From the NCBI RefSeq assembly GCF_003049685.1, contig NZ_PYSY02000001.1, positions 434,001 to 498,000 on the forward strand: DNA of 64,000 bases. Direction: 5' to 3'. How positions within the stretch are numbered: position 1 is the stretch's first letter; the number at the start of each line of letters is the position of its first letter. Shown one piece after another: positions 50,740 to 60,874 of this stretch. Both the position numbers and the translations under genes were made by a program. The notes beneath the pieces were generated by a model that saw only the letters and a program-made list of their open reading frames with translations, was not told the origin of the DNA and did no database searches. Origin of the DNA: Brucella pituitosa (GTDB taxonomy: Bacteria > Pseudomonadota > Alphaproteobacteria > Rhizobiales > Rhizobiaceae).

Positions 50740-52002
50740 CTAACTCACGATTTCAGCAGTCTCCAATACGGCATGAAGCAGCACATCAGCACCAGCCGAT
50801 GCCCACTCCTTTGAAATTTCCTCGTCTTCATTATGGCTCAGGCCATCCACACATGGACACATAACCATGGCAGTTGGCGCTACACGATTGATCCAGCAGG
50901 CATCGTGTCCAGCACCCGAAACGATATTGCGGTGGCTGTAACCGAGCCGCTCGGCCGCATTGCGAATAGCAGTGACGCAGCCCTCATCAAAGGTGACGGG
51001 ATCGAAATGGCCTGCCACTTCAATCTCGATGCCGATGCCAATTTCCTCAGCGATCGTCAGTGCTTCGGCCTCAAAACGCTCTTTCATGGCATCGAGTGTT
51101 TTCTGATCCGGTGAGCGGAAATCGACGGTGAAAACGATCTGACCCGGCAGGACATTGCGTGAATTTGGCGAGACTTCGATATGGCCCACGCCGCCAACGG
51201 CATCAGGCTGATGCGACATGGCGATCTCGTTGACAAGCTGCAGCATTTTGCCCAAGCCCAGGCTTGCATTTTTGCGCATCTTCATCGGCGTCGAGCCGGT
51301 ATGTGCTTCTTTGCCGGTCAGGGTTACCTGCAACCACCACAGTCCCTGACCATGGGTGACGACGCCAATGTCCTTGTTCTCAATCTCAAGGATCGGGCCT
51401 TGTTCGATATGCAACTCGAACATGGAATGGATTTTGCGCTTGCCGACCGGTTCGTCGCCCTTCCAGCCAATACGCTCCAGCTCATCGATGAATTTCTTGC
51501 CTTTGGCGTCCGTGCGTTCATAGGCCCAATCCTGCTCATGCACACCGGCGAAAACGCCGGAAGCAAGCATTGCAGGCGCAAAACGCGTGCCTTCTTCATT
51601 GGTCCAGTTGACCACGACGATAGGGCGCTTTGTCTTGATATTGGTGTCATTCAATGTGCGCATGACTTCAAGTCCGCCAAGCACACCCAGCACGCCGTCA
51701 TATTTGCCGCCTGTCGGCTGCGTGTCGAGATGGCTGCCCATATAGACCGGATCAGCATCCGCATCTTCGCCGGGGCGAAGGAAGAACATATTGCCCATCG
51801 TGTCGACGGTCATCGACAATCCGGCTTTTTCACACCACGACTGGAAAAGCTGGCGGCCTTCGCTGTCTTCATCGGTCAGCGTCTGACGGTTGTTGCCACC
51901 ACGAATACCAGGGCCAATTTTGGCCATATCCATCAAGCTGTCCCACAGGCGATCGCCATCGACCTTGAGATTGCTGAAACTGGGATTGTTGCTGAGCACC
52001 AT
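50740..52002 (-). CDS. N-carbamoyl amidohydrolase (beta-ureidopropionase / hyuC type), M20 family
   Basis: A 420-residue zinc hydrolase that removes the carbamoyl group, giving beta-alanine or an amino acid plus ammonia and CO2. Motifs: YMGSHLDTQPTGGKYDGVLGVLGGLEVM (His and Asp ligands), VVNWTNEEGTRFAPAMLASGVFAG (Glu-Glu), FELHIEQGPILE (His), GKEAHTGSTPM and SGAGHDACWINRVAPTAMVMCPCVDGLSHNEDEE. The ATG at 52002 follows GGAGG. First gene of the operon, 62 bp before hydA, with a RutR-type site upstream. Allantoate amidohydrolase is the closest alternative family. Confidence 0.92.
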   Translation of the reverse strand: MVLSNNPSFSNLKVDGDRLWDSLMDMAKIGPGIRGGNNRQTLTDEDSEGRQLFQSWCEKAGLSMTVDTMGNMFFLRPGEDADADPVYMGSHLDTQPTGGKYDGVLGVLGGLEVMRTLNDTNIKTKRPIVVVNWTNEEGTRFAPAMLASGVFAGVHEQDWAYERTDAKGKKFIDELERIGWKGDEPVGKRKIHSMFELHIEQGPILEIENKDIGVVTHGQGLWWLQVTLTGKEAHTGSTPMKMRKNASLGLGKMLQLVNEIAMSHQPDAVGGVGHIEVSPNSRNVLPGQIVFTVDFRSPDQKTLDAMKERFEAEALTIAEEIGIGIEIEVAGHFDPVTFDEGCVTAIRNAAERLGYSHRNIVSGAGHDACWINRVAPTAMVMCPCVDGLSHNEDEEISKEWASAGADVLLHAVLETAEIVS

Positions 52003-52124
52003 ACGCTCTGCCTCCACATTTCAAGCATGCATCAACGGTGGCATTGCTGCCAGCGCTTCGCATGTTATGTTGTTCCCGCGACCCGGCTCTTTGGCCTCAA
52101 TCTTCTTGCAGTATTTGCAAAAAC

Positions 52125-52140
52125 TTGACTAGTTGGTCAA
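52125..52140. promoter_or_regulatory. RutR-type operator
   Basis: TTGACTAGTTGGTCAA matches the E. coli RutR consensus TTGACCANNTGGTCAA at 13 of 14 defined positions. It lies in the 210-bp gap between the catabolic operon (start 52002) and the rutR-like gene (start 52213), so one site can serve both directions. Confidence 0.8.
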
Positions 52141-52212
52141 AATGCAGGCTAGAAGAGCGTTCGACAGCGGTCAAGCGGTTTTAAGAAATTTTGCTTCGTC
52201 AGAAGGTGTTAA

Positions 52213-52893
52213 ATGGTCACAGATGCGACAGCTCCCGCCGAAGCAGGTGCGAACGAGAAGACGGAAGGTGCGACGCGCATTCAGGCGATCAACCGCAGGC
52301 TTATTCTGGACGCCGCCTTGGATGTTTTTTCCGCCTATGGCTTTCGCGGCTCAACAGTTGATCAGATCGCCGAAAAGGCAGGTATGTCGAAGCCAAACCT
52401 GCTTTATTATTTTCCGCGCAAGCAGAATATCTATGTGACGGTTCTTGAAGAAACGCTCACCGAATGGCTTGGCCCATTTGAGAGCATCGACCCGCAAGGC
52501 GATCCGCTTGAGGAGCTTCGCAATTATATCGCGCAGAAGCTTGAGCTTTCAGCAAAACGTCCGGAAGCATCCCGCCTGTTCGCCAATGAAATCCTGCATG
52601 GCGCACCGGCAATTACTGATTTTCTGAAAGGCCATCTGAAAGATCTGGTTGATGAAAAGGCGCGTGTCATTCATCGCTGGATCGAGGAAAAGCGCATTGC
52701 GCCGATTGATCCCTATCACCTGATTTTCACGATATGGGCGGTGACGCAGCATTATTCCGACTTCTCGGTTCAGGTCGCAGCCATACTTGGCAAGCGCACG
52801 GAAGAACCAGATTTTTATGAGCAGACGGCGCGCTCCATTGCTGCAGTCATTCTTGACGGTGTGCGTGTTCGCGACGATGTTTCGTCATCATGA
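52213..52893 (+). CDS. rutR: RutR-like TetR family regulator
   Basis: A 226-residue regulator. The N-terminal HTH reads RLILDAALDVFSAYGFRGSTVDQIAEKAGMSKPNLLYYFPRKQNIY, and the ligand domain has EASRLFANEILHGAPAITDFL, IAPIDPYHLIFTIWAVTQHYSDFSVQVAAILG, matching what I recall of E. coli RutR residue for residue in several stretches. RutR senses uracil and thymine. A 30-residue N-terminal extension precedes the HTH. Divergent from the pyrimidine operon, with the matching operator between; overlaps the NUDIX gene by 4 bp. Confidence 0.9.
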   Translation: MVTDATAPAEAGANEKTEGATRIQAINRRLILDAALDVFSAYGFRGSTVDQIAEKAGMSKPNLLYYFPRKQNIYVTVLEETLTEWLGPFESIDPQGDPLEELRNYIAQKLELSAKRPEASRLFANEILHGAPAITDFLKGHLKDLVDEKARVIHRWIEEKRIAPIDPYHLIFTIWAVTQHYSDFSVQVAAILGKRTEEPDFYEQTARSIAAVILDGVRVRDDVSSS

Positions 52894-53284
52894 AAACGAT
52901 TCTTATTGCAGCAGCCATTGTCCGCGATGAAGCGGGCCGTTTCCTCCTCGTGCGCAAGCGCGGCAGCGAGATTTTCTTCCAACCCGGTGGCAAGATTGAT
53001 GCGGGCGAGCAGCCTCAAATAGCACTCATCCGCGAGATAGAGGAAGAGCTTGGCATTTGCATTGACGAGAGCCAGTTGCGCTTTGCTGCAAAAATGTCAG
53101 CGCCTGCCGCCAACGAACTTGATTCCACAGTTGAAGCAGAGCTGTTTCATCTCACCCTGAAAGAAGGGCAAGTTCCTGCCGCTTCCAGTGAGATTGAAGA
53201 ACTGATCTGGCTCAAGGCTGGGGATCAAAGCCGCCCTGTTGCCCTGCTTTCGCAGAGCATTCAGGCGCGGTTTTCGGATGCAGT

Positions 53285-53288
<4 letters not shown>
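52890..53288 (+). CDS. NUDIX hydrolase
   Basis: A 132-residue protein hydrolysing nucleoside diphosphates linked to another group. The complete Nudix box G-x5-E-x7-REVxEExGU is seen as [23 protein letters not shown] (residues 35-57). It is co-translated with rutR (ATGA), so a link to nucleobase metabolism is likely, for example clearing modified pyrimidine nucleotides; the substrate is unknown. Its last 4 bp overlap the end of the convergent ABC ATPase gene. Confidence 0.9.
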
Positions 53289-54358
<1,070 letters not shown>

Positions 54359-54374
54359 AGGGGAAAATCCTTTC

Positions 54375-54478
54375 AGAGCATTTCTTGTTTAAGATGGAAC
54401 GTAAGAAATGCTCTATCTATTTGTTTTAACGCATGTCTTTATCCCAAAACCGGTTCCCACTTTTGGGAGACATGCTCT
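54375..54478. repeat. composite palindromic repeat (two hairpin units)
   Basis: Unit 1: AGAGCATTTCTT (54375-54386) with AAGAAATGCTCT (54403-54414). Unit 2: GCATGTC (54431-54437) with GACATGC (54469-54475) around TTTATCCCAAAACCGGTTCCCAC...GGGA. The second unit covers the stop codon of the permease gene. Both are of a type common between genes in Rhizobiales. Confidence 0.75.
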
Positions 54479-55310
54479 AGCCTTTGACCGCGCCAGCCGT
54501 GAGGCCCTGCACGAGATATCGTTGAATGAGGAAGAAGAAGAGACAGGCCGGGATCAGCGCGAGCACGCCCGCTGCCATCATCTGTCCGAAATCGACCGAA
54601 AACTTTGAGACGAAGCTCAAAAGCCCGACCGGGAACGTGGCTGAATCATTGCCGGAAATCAGCATCAGCGCGAACAGAAGCTCGCTCCACGCTGCGGTGA
54701 AAACAAAGCCGAGCGTTGCAGCAATACCGGGCAGGGTCAGCGGCAGAATGATCTGGCGGAAAGCCATGAACTGCGTTGCGCCGTCGATCTTGGCGGCTTC
54801 TTCGAGGTCCTTCGGAATGCCGTCGAAGAACGATTGCATCAGGAAGGTTGCAAAAGGCACATTGAATGCCGAATAGACGATGATGAGGCCGATCAGGCTG
54901 TTGGTGAGACCGAGCGGCGCCATGATCTTGTAGATCGGCGCGATCAGCATCACGAGCGGGAACATCTGCGTCAGCAGCATCAGCGCCACAATCCAGTATT
55001 TTGCACGGAAATTGAAACGTGACAGCGCATAGCCGGAGAGCGATGCCAACAGCGTAACAATGATGGCGGTTGAGCCGGACACGATCAGGCTGTTGCGGAA
55101 GAACAGCGGAAATGAGCTGTTATTCAACACATGGCTGAAGTGATCGAACGTCATACGCGATGGCCATAGCCGCACGCCTTCGCTGTAAAGCAGATCATTG
55201 GGGGTAACGGAAACCTTCACCAGCCAGAAGATCGGAAACAGCGCAAACAGGACGAATAGCAAAATGGCAATGCGATGCGCGCCAACAAGGAGGAGTTTAC
55301 GGTTGGTCAT
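54477..55310 (-). CDS. sugar ABC transporter permease (MalG type)
   Basis: A 277-residue inner-membrane permease with six hydrophobic segments, beginning RIAILLFVLFALFPIFWLVKVSV. The cytoplasmic coupling motif is DLEEAAKIDGATQFMAFRQIILPLTLPG near residue 180. The C-terminus VQGLTAGAVKG is nearly identical in style to the permease at 10215 (VAGLTFGAVKG). It follows the MalF-type gene after 4 bp. Confidence 0.93.
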   Translation of the reverse strand: MTNRKLLLVGAHRIAILLFVLFALFPIFWLVKVSVTPNDLLYSEGVRLWPSRMTFDHFSHVLNNSSFPLFFRNSLIVSGSTAIIVTLLASLSGYALSRFNFRAKYWIVALMLLTQMFPLVMLIAPIYKIMAPLGLTNSLIGLIIVYSAFNVPFATFLMQSFFDGIPKDLEEAAKIDGATQFMAFRQIILPLTLPGIAATLGFVFTAAWSELLFALMLISGNDSATFPVGLLSFVSKFSVDFGQMMAAGVLALIPACLFFFLIQRYLVQGLTAGAVKG

Positions 55311-55314
55311 GGCC

Positions 55315-56271
55315 TCAATCCTTGTTCAGCAGCGTCTGGCGCAACAGCACGATGAGCATCGAATAGACCATCAGCAGCACAAGCAGGACCATCGCAATCG
55401 CCGAGGCATAGCCGAAATCAAGCCGTTTGAAGGCCTGCGTGAAGATGTAGCTCGCGACGATCTGCGTCCGGTCGGCAGGGCCACCGCCGGTCATCACGAC
55501 AATCAGATCGGCACTGTTGGCAATCCAGACGGTGCGCAGCAAAATGGTGATAGCCATGGTTGGCGCAAGGTAAGGAAGCGTGATTGAGAGAAAACGCTGG
55601 ACGGGGCCAGCGCCATCAATGGCTGCCGCTTCATAAAGATCGCGCGGGATAGCCTGCAAGGCGGCCAGCATAGTGATGGCAAAGAACGGAATACCCCACC
55701 ACACACCGGCGGTAATGATACCCCACATGGCCAGATTGGGGTCGGACAGGATGTTGTCTGGTGCGCTCAGAATGCCGATTGCATGTAGCCAGTGCGGCAG
55801 CGGGCCGATCACCGGATTAAAAAGCCACGCAAAGTTAAGACCTGTGAGGAAAGTCGGCACAGCCCATGGCAGGAAGATCAGCGCCTGTGCCAGCCCACGT
55901 CCGGCGAATGGCTTGTCGAGCAGCAGGGCAAGAATAAGCCCGAACACGAATTGCAGCAGCACCGAGCAACCGGTCCACCAGAGTGTGTTTTTCAAGGAAC
56001 GATAGAAAGCTTGATCGGTCGCAAGTTCGCGGAAATGATCAAGCCCCACATAGCCACCCGAAAACGGGTTGAGCAACTGAATGTCGCGAAAGGCATAGGA
56101 GACGCCGAGGATCAGCGGAACCAGCATGACGGCGCCGATGAGGATCAGTGCGGGGGCACTGTAGAGATAAGGTTCGGAGGCGTGCGCAAGTCGCTGCAGA
56201 AAACTGCGGCGATCCTGCTTTGGCACGTCGTTGCGCACCGGGGCCTTTATGGAAGCGGTGTCGTTCATCAT
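55315..56271 (-). CDS. sugar ABC transporter permease (MalF type)
   Basis: A 318-residue permease. N-terminal cytoplasmic arm of about 30 residues, then PYLYSAPALILIGAVMLVPLILGVSYAF and further membrane spans; coupling loop IPRDLYEAAAIDGAGPVQRFLSITLPYLAP near residue 220. Located 72 bp after the binding-protein gene, with a strong hairpin between them, and 4 bp before the MalG-type gene. Confidence 0.93.
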   Translation of the reverse strand: MMNDTASIKAPVRNDVPKQDRRSFLQRLAHASEPYLYSAPALILIGAVMLVPLILGVSYAFRDIQLLNPFSGGYVGLDHFRELATDQAFYRSLKNTLWWTGCSVLLQFVFGLILALLLDKPFAGRGLAQALIFLPWAVPTFLTGLNFAWLFNPVIGPLPHWLHAIGILSAPDNILSDPNLAMWGIITAGVWWGIPFFAITMLAALQAIPRDLYEAAAIDGAGPVQRFLSITLPYLAPTMAITILLRTVWIANSADLIVVMTGGGPADRTQIVASYIFTQAFKRLDFGYASAIAMVLLVLLMVYSMLIVLLRQTLLNKD

Positions 56272-56301
56272 TTTTCCCTTCGCGGGGCTGCATCATTCGT
56301 T

Positions 56302-56330
56302 TTGCAGGCGTGGCTGTTCCACGCCTGCAA
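56302..56330 (-). terminator. intercistronic hairpin after the binding-protein gene
   Basis: TTGCAGGCGTGG (56302-56313) and CCACGCCTGCAA (56319-56330) form a perfect 12-bp stem with loop CTGTT. No T run follows, so it may stabilise the upstream message or terminate partially. Confidence 0.6.
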
Positions 56331-56343
56331 GCTGTTCATGTTG

Positions 56344-57603
56344 CTATTGCTTTGAAAGGTGCTTCTGCTGTGCCTTGGTCAGATATTCTGCCCACTGGTC
56401 GGCCAGCTGATCCGGCGTGATGTCGCCGAGAAGCGCTTCCTGCGAGGTCTTGATGACGAGCGAATCCTTGAAGAAGGCAAACTCTTCCAGATAGGTCGGC
56501 ATGACGGTTGGAACGACGTTCTTGTCAGCCAGTTCATCGAACCAGCCCTTGAACTGCTCGCCGCTATAGAACGGATCGTTCTGAGCGGATTTGAGAACCG
56601 GCAAGGCACCGGTGCGCTTGTTCCATTCGATGTTGCCTTCCGGGCCTTCAAGCATCGAGATCAGCTTCCAGGAGAGGTCCTTGTTCTGGCTGCCACTCAT
56701 CATCGACCAGCCGGCAAAGCCGATGGTTGGGAAGGTCTTGCCAGCCGGGCCCTTTGGCATGATGGCAACGCCGAAATCTTCCGGCTTCATGCGTTCGGCA
56801 ATGGCGATCAGCGCATCCGGGTCTTGGTTGAGGAAGGCGCAGGTGCCGCTATAGAAACCGGCAACGGTTTCGTTGAAGCCCCAGTTGACGCTGTCCTTCG
56901 GTGCAAGGCCGTTCTTGTAGAGATCGACCATCCAGGTGATGCCCTTTTTCCAGCCTTCGCTGTTCATGGTCGAGGTGCCGTCTTCGTTGAAGAACTTATT
57001 GTCACCGGCCATGGATGCAGCAAAAATCACCCAGCCATTGAGGCCGCCGGGGCCACCACGCATACAGAACCCGGACTTGCCGGGAAGAGCGGCAATCTTC
57101 TTGGAGGCTTCGACAAATTCGTCCATCGTCTTCGGTGGCTCGGACACACCAGCCTCAGACAGCAGCTTCTTGTTGTAGAACATGGCGTTCAGATAGAAGC
57201 CGTAAGGCAGCGTATAGGCTGTGTTCTTGACGCTGCGGCCAAGCTCAAGCGCACGCTCGGTCAGGTCTGGCGTGGTTTCCCACTTTTCGAGATATGGTTC
57301 GAGGTTTTCCAGCATGCCATTATTGGCATAGAGCGAAACCCAGGTGTCCGGCATTTCCATGACGTCGGGAATTTCACCAGCCGAAACCATGGTTGCGAAT
57401 TTCTGGAAGGATTCGCCCCATGGCAGCGAAATGATTTCGACTTTGGTGCCCGGATTGGCTTCCTCAAACTTGGCAACGATGGATTCAAGCGTCTTGGTGC
57501 GCTCCGGGCTGGTGATGACTTCAACAAGCTTCAGAGTGGTATCAGCAAGTGCCGTACCGCTCAAAAGCATGGTTGCGAATGCGGCTGCTATTAGTTTTTT
57601 CAT
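56344..57603 (-). CDS. sugar ABC transporter, periplasmic binding protein
   Basis: A 419-residue family 1 binding protein. Sec signal MKKLIAAAFATMLLSGTALA, then TTLKLVEVITSPERTKTLESIVAKFEEANPGTKVEI, the classical opening of this family, and PDVMEMPDTWVSLYANNGMLENLEPYLEKW. It starts 35 bp downstream of the PLP-enzyme gene on the same strand, so the ligand could be a compound handled by that enzyme rather than a plain sugar. Confidence 0.93.
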   Translation of the reverse strand: MKKLIAAAFATMLLSGTALADTTLKLVEVITSPERTKTLESIVAKFEEANPGTKVEIISLPWGESFQKFATMVSAGEIPDVMEMPDTWVSLYANNGMLENLEPYLEKWETTPDLTERALELGRSVKNTAYTLPYGFYLNAMFYNKKLLSEAGVSEPPKTMDEFVEASKKIAALPGKSGFCMRGGPGGLNGWVIFAASMAGDNKFFNEDGTSTMNSEGWKKGITWMVDLYKNGLAPKDSVNWGFNETVAGFYSGTCAFLNQDPDALIAIAERMKPEDFGVAIMPKGPAGKTFPTIGFAGWSMMSGSQNKDLSWKLISMLEGPEGNIEWNKRTGALPVLKSAQNDPFYSGEQFKGWFDELADKNVVPTVMPTYLEEFAFFKDSLVIKTSQEALLGDITPDQLADQWAEYLTKAQQKHLSKQ

Positions 57604-57638
57604 TGCAGTTCCCCTTATTGCTCCTCACTAGATTTTCG

Positions 57639-58808
57639 TTATTCGGTCGATGCTGCGAGCGCTCCTTCAATATCCCGCCACAGCGCTTCCGTTCCTTCCA
57701 GTCCGACATGCAGGCGCACGGAGAGCAGGTCGATGCCGAACGTATGTGCTGAATTTGGCTGCGCCTTCTGCTGCAGCACGACTTCGCCCGGCACGATCAG
57801 GCTTTCATGTCCGCCCCAGCTCACGCCGAGCTTGAACAGATCGAGATGATTGCAGAATTCGCGAATGTTCACGCCTTCCCGGAAGATGACCGAGAACAGG
57901 CCGGACGTGCCCTTGAGCCCCGCAGGCAGACGATTGGCGAGTGCCGGGTGGCAGACGGTTTCAACCACATCCAGCGCCTGAAGACGCTTTGCAATTTCCA
58001 GTGCCGAAGCCTCATGCGCCTTCATGCGCGTCGGCAAGGTGCGCATACCGCGCACCAGAAGCCACGCATCAAACGGTGAAAGCTTGCCGCCGAGATATGG
58101 ATAGGTTTCCGCGCGAATTGCATTGATCAGCTCTTTCGAGCCGGTCACGACACCGGCCACGACATCGCTATGACCACCGAGATATTTCGATGCCGAATGC
58201 ACGACGAGATCAACGCCAAGCGACAGTGGGCGCTGGAAGATCGGGCTGGCCCAGCTGTTGTCGATGATGCTCAACACGCCATGCTGCTTGGCAATAGTTG
58301 CCAAGGTGCCGACATCATGGGCTTCCATGACCCAGCTCGTCGGGCTTTCCATGTAGAAGAGCTTTGCACCGGGCAGGGCTTTTGCAACCGCTTCCTCGTC
58401 ACGTCCGTCGACATAATCGACCTGCACCTGCATGCGCTTCAGAATGGTGCCAAACAGGCGGAATGCATCCGGGTAGACATGGCGCACGGCAACAATGCGA
58501 TCACCCGGATTGACGAAGGCCAGCACACTTGAAGAGATCGCAGCCATGCCGCTTGCAAAGCCCAGCGCGTCTTCGCCGCCTTCAAGTTTTGCCAGCATTT
58601 CTTCAAATGCCCGCACGGTCGGGTTGAGGCCGCGTGTGTAGATCGGGCGAACCTTTTCGCCGCGATAGGAGGCGACCATGTCGTCATAGCTTGGGAAGGT
58701 GAAAAGCGAGGTCTGCACGATGGGTGGAACCACGGCGTCGTATGCATTGCCTTCATCATGGGCAACCGTAAGTGCTGCAAAATCCAGCGGATCCATCCCG
58801 TCGGTCAT
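57639..58808 (-). CDS. trans-sulfuration family PLP enzyme (cystathionine gamma-synthase/beta-lyase-like)
   Basis: A 389-residue Cys/Met metabolism PLP enzyme. Seen: PPIVQTSLFTFPSYDDM, YTRGLNPTVRAFEEMLAKLEGGEDALGFASGMAAI (substrate and phosphate sites), IIDNSWASPIFQRPL and the PLP lysine in VVHSASKYLGGHSDVVAG (Lys208). The usual DNTxATP motif reads DNSWASP, as in a branch of less characterised members, so the reaction may be a C-S lyase, racemase or related step. It is co-translated with the GntR gene (4-bp overlap) and followed by an ABC importer, which suggests catabolism of an imported amino-acid-like compound. Confidence 0.88.
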   Translation of the reverse strand: MTDGMDPLDFAALTVAHDEGNAYDAVVPPIVQTSLFTFPSYDDMVASYRGEKVRPIYTRGLNPTVRAFEEMLAKLEGGEDALGFASGMAAISSSVLAFVNPGDRIVAVRHVYPDAFRLFGTILKRMQVQVDYVDGRDEEAVAKALPGAKLFYMESPTSWVMEAHDVGTLATIAKQHGVLSIIDNSWASPIFQRPLSLGVDLVVHSASKYLGGHSDVVAGVVTGSKELINAIRAETYPYLGGKLSPFDAWLLVRGMRTLPTRMKAHEASALEIAKRLQALDVVETVCHPALANRLPAGLKGTSGLFSVIFREGVNIREFCNHLDLFKLGVSWGGHESLIVPGEVVLQQKAQPNSAHTFGIDLLSVRLHVGLEGTEALWRDIEGALAASTE

Positions 58809-59521
58809 TTGGACATTTCCTTGATGTCTTCCTCGACAATGTCGAGGATTTTGAGTGTTTCCTGCCGTGCGGCTTCAGGGTCCTGAGCCACGATGGCGTT
58901 AAAGAGCGTGCGGTGGAACGGAAAGGTCCGCCGCGCGAAGTCGATCCGCTCAAACGGATGATCCCAGAAGTGCAGGAAGGCTTCGCGCATCTGTTCGAGC
59001 AATTGTCTGAAAAGCGGGTTATGGGTCGCGTCGTAAATGGCGAGGTGAAACGCCAGATCTTCCGGGCCTGACGTGCCTTCCGCGATATGAACGCGTTCCA
59101 TCTCATTGAGATTGCGTTCGATGATGATTAGGTCTTCAGTGGTGCGTTTGCGGGCGGCGACCATGCTGGCCTCGGCTTCGATGCCACGGCGCACTTCAAG
59201 CGATTGCAGCAATGCATCGCGCAATTGCGCGGGGTCGAACGAAAGCGGCATATGAATGGTTGCCGCCGAAATCGGCTTGAGCAGATAGGTGCCACTGCCT
59301 TTGCGGGCTTCGATAACACCTAGGGCCTGAAAGTGTCGGATTGCTTCGCGAATGGTGGAGCGCCCCACGGCCAGCGCGGTCATCAATTCACGTTCGGCGG
59401 GAAGGCGATCTCCGGCCTGAAGCTGCGCTGTCGCGATGTAATTGGCGAGCGCATCTGTTACCTGCCGGGCGCGATCCATCGGCGGCAATGGAGCTATCTG
59501 CAGCAGCCTGCGATCTTTCAT
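58805..59521 (-). CDS. GntR/FadR family transcriptional regulator
   Basis: A 238-residue regulator. The N-terminal winged helix reads LQAGDRLPAERELMTALAVGRSTIREAIRHFQALGVIEARKGSGTYLL, and the all-helical FCD ligand domain follows (ARRGIEAEASMVAARKR, FHLAIYDATHNPLFRQLLEQMREAFLHFWDHP). It heads the operon with the PLP enzyme and ABC importer and overlaps the next gene by 4 bp, so it probably controls this operon. Ligand unknown. Confidence 0.9.
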   Translation of the reverse strand: MKDRRLLQIAPLPPMDRARQVTDALANYIATAQLQAGDRLPAERELMTALAVGRSTIREAIRHFQALGVIEARKGSGTYLLKPISAATIHMPLSFDPAQLRDALLQSLEVRRGIEAEASMVAARKRTTEDLIIIERNLNEMERVHIAEGTSGPEDLAFHLAIYDATHNPLFRQLLEQMREAFLHFWDHPFERIDFARRTFPFHRTLFNAIVAQDPEAARQETLKILDIVEEDIKEMSK

Positions 59522-59843
59522 TCTGCCTCCATTTCACAGATTGGCCCAGAGATCAGCCCAGAGTCTCAACGCGCAATCAGGTCAGAGCCGGTTCCCTTGT
59601 TGGTTCTTAAATTGGTCTGACATCATAGTAATATCGACAGGAATTCGGGGCTGTCAAGCATGGTTTATTTGCACGTGAATAGACTCTTCGCATGCGCATG
59701 CTTTTCCGATTGCGCTTTGGCATGCTTGCTCCTATCAATCGCCGGAAGAGGCAGCGCGTCCCAAAAAGTGCGAAGCGGTTTTTGGATAAGACGCGCTGAA
59801 AACGGAGTGCGGCATGCTGCATGCCGCGATGGAGGAAATACCC
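59522..59843. other. divergent intergenic region
   Basis: A 322-bp gap between divergent genes (59521 and 59844) that must hold both promoters. The right part carries a REP-like palindrome at 59753-59797. No strong operator palindrome was seen near the GntR gene. Confidence 0.5.
59753..59797. repeat. dispersed REP-like palindromic repeat, copy 2
   Basis: AGCGCGTC (59753-59760) and GACGCGCT (59790-59797) flank CCAAAAAGTGCGAAGCGG and TTTTTGGATAA. It matches the copy at 9237-9279 almost base for base in the core, with compensating changes in the arms (GCGCATC/GATGCGC there). Confidence 0.75.
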
Positions 59844-60872
59844 ATGCAATTGAAGGCATCCGAGAAACGGGCGCTTGGCCGAACTGGTCTGACTGTAACA
59901 GCGCTTGGTCTGGGAACCGCGCCTTTGGGCGGACTGTATGCGCCGGTTTCGCGTGCTGATGCGGACGCTTTGCTGGAAGCTGGTTGGGACAGCGGTATCC
60001 GTTATTTCGACAGCGCGCCGATGTATGGCTATGGCCGTTGCGAACATTTGCTTGGCGATATGTTGCGCGAAAAGAGTGAGCGCGCGGTTGTATCCACCAA
60101 GGTTGGCCGCTTGATGACCAATGAGCGCGCTGGTCGCACCCTGCCACCAGCGCCGCCAAAGAATCCGCTTGATTCGGGCTGGCATAACGGCCTCAATTTC
60201 CGTGAGGTTTTTGATTACAGCTATGATGGCGTCATGCGCAGCTTCGATGACAGCCAGCAGCGTCTCGGCTTTCCAGAAATCGATCTTCTCTATGTTCACG
60301 ACATTGGCCGCGTGACCCATGCCGACAGGCACGAGTTTCACTGGAACGCGCTGACCAGGGGCGGTGGTTTCCGTGCGCTGACCGAACTGCGCGCGGCAGG
60401 TAATATCAAGGGTTTTGGTCTTGGTGTGAACGAATGGCAGATCATTCGCGATGCGCTGGAAGAGGCTGATCTCGATTGCTCGCTTCTGGCTGGCCGCTAC
60501 TCGCTGCTCGATCAGGTTTCCGAAAAAGAATTCCTGCCGCTGGCACAAAAGCGCGGCATGGCACTGGTAATCGCTGGTGTATTCAATTCAGGCATTCTCG
60601 CGGCACCGCGCGGCGGCGAACAGAAGTTCGACTATGCCGATGCACCTGCCGACATCGTTGCTCGCACCAATCGCCTACATGATATTTGCGATGAGTATCA
60701 TGTGGCGCTTGCCGCTGCCGCCATGCAGTTTCCGTTGAGGCATGAGGCCGTCAGCTCCATTCTGATCGGTGTACGTTCACCTGAACAGATCAGGCAAAAT
60801 GTGGTCTGGTTCGAACAGTCGATCCCGGATGAATTCTGGACGACGCTTCGCTCGGAAGGTCTCATTTCGTAA
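59844..60872 (+). CDS. aldo/keto reductase (D-threo-aldose / L-fucose dehydrogenase-like)
   Basis: A 342-residue NAD(P)-dependent TIM-barrel oxidoreductase. Catalytic tetrad: YFDSAPMYGYG (Asp, Tyr), VSTKVGR (Lys) and YVHDIGR (His). LGRTGLTVTALGLGTAPLGGLY and the AGVFNSGILAAPR segment are those of the L-fucose/D-arabinose dehydrogenase and pyridoxal 4-dehydrogenase branch. The start at 59844 follows GGAGG by 7 bp; an upstream in-frame ATG at 59814 lacks such a site. It overlaps nothing and is followed after 2 bp by a sugar kinase. Confidence 0.88.
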   Translation: MQLKASEKRALGRTGLTVTALGLGTAPLGGLYAPVSRADADALLEAGWDSGIRYFDSAPMYGYGRCEHLLGDMLREKSERAVVSTKVGRLMTNERAGRTLPPAPPKNPLDSGWHNGLNFREVFDYSYDGVMRSFDDSQQRLGFPEIDLLYVHDIGRVTHADRHEFHWNALTRGGGFRALTELRAAGNIKGFGLGVNEWQIIRDALEEADLDCSLLAGRYSLLDQVSEKEFLPLAQKRGMALVIAGVFNSGILAAPRGGEQKFDYADAPADIVARTNRLHDICDEYHVALAAAAMQFPLRHEAVSSILIGVRSPEQIRQNVVWFEQSIPDEFWTTLRSEGLIS

Positions 60873-60874
60873 TC

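Noticed and set aside
51181..52128. A 315-codon frame antisense to the N-carbamoyl amidohydrolase
   Set aside because: Runs into the RutR-type operator and lacks any domain.
56359..57594. A 411-codon frame antisense to the sugar binding protein
   Set aside because: Covers almost exactly the real gene, which has a signal peptide and family motifs; the shadow has none.
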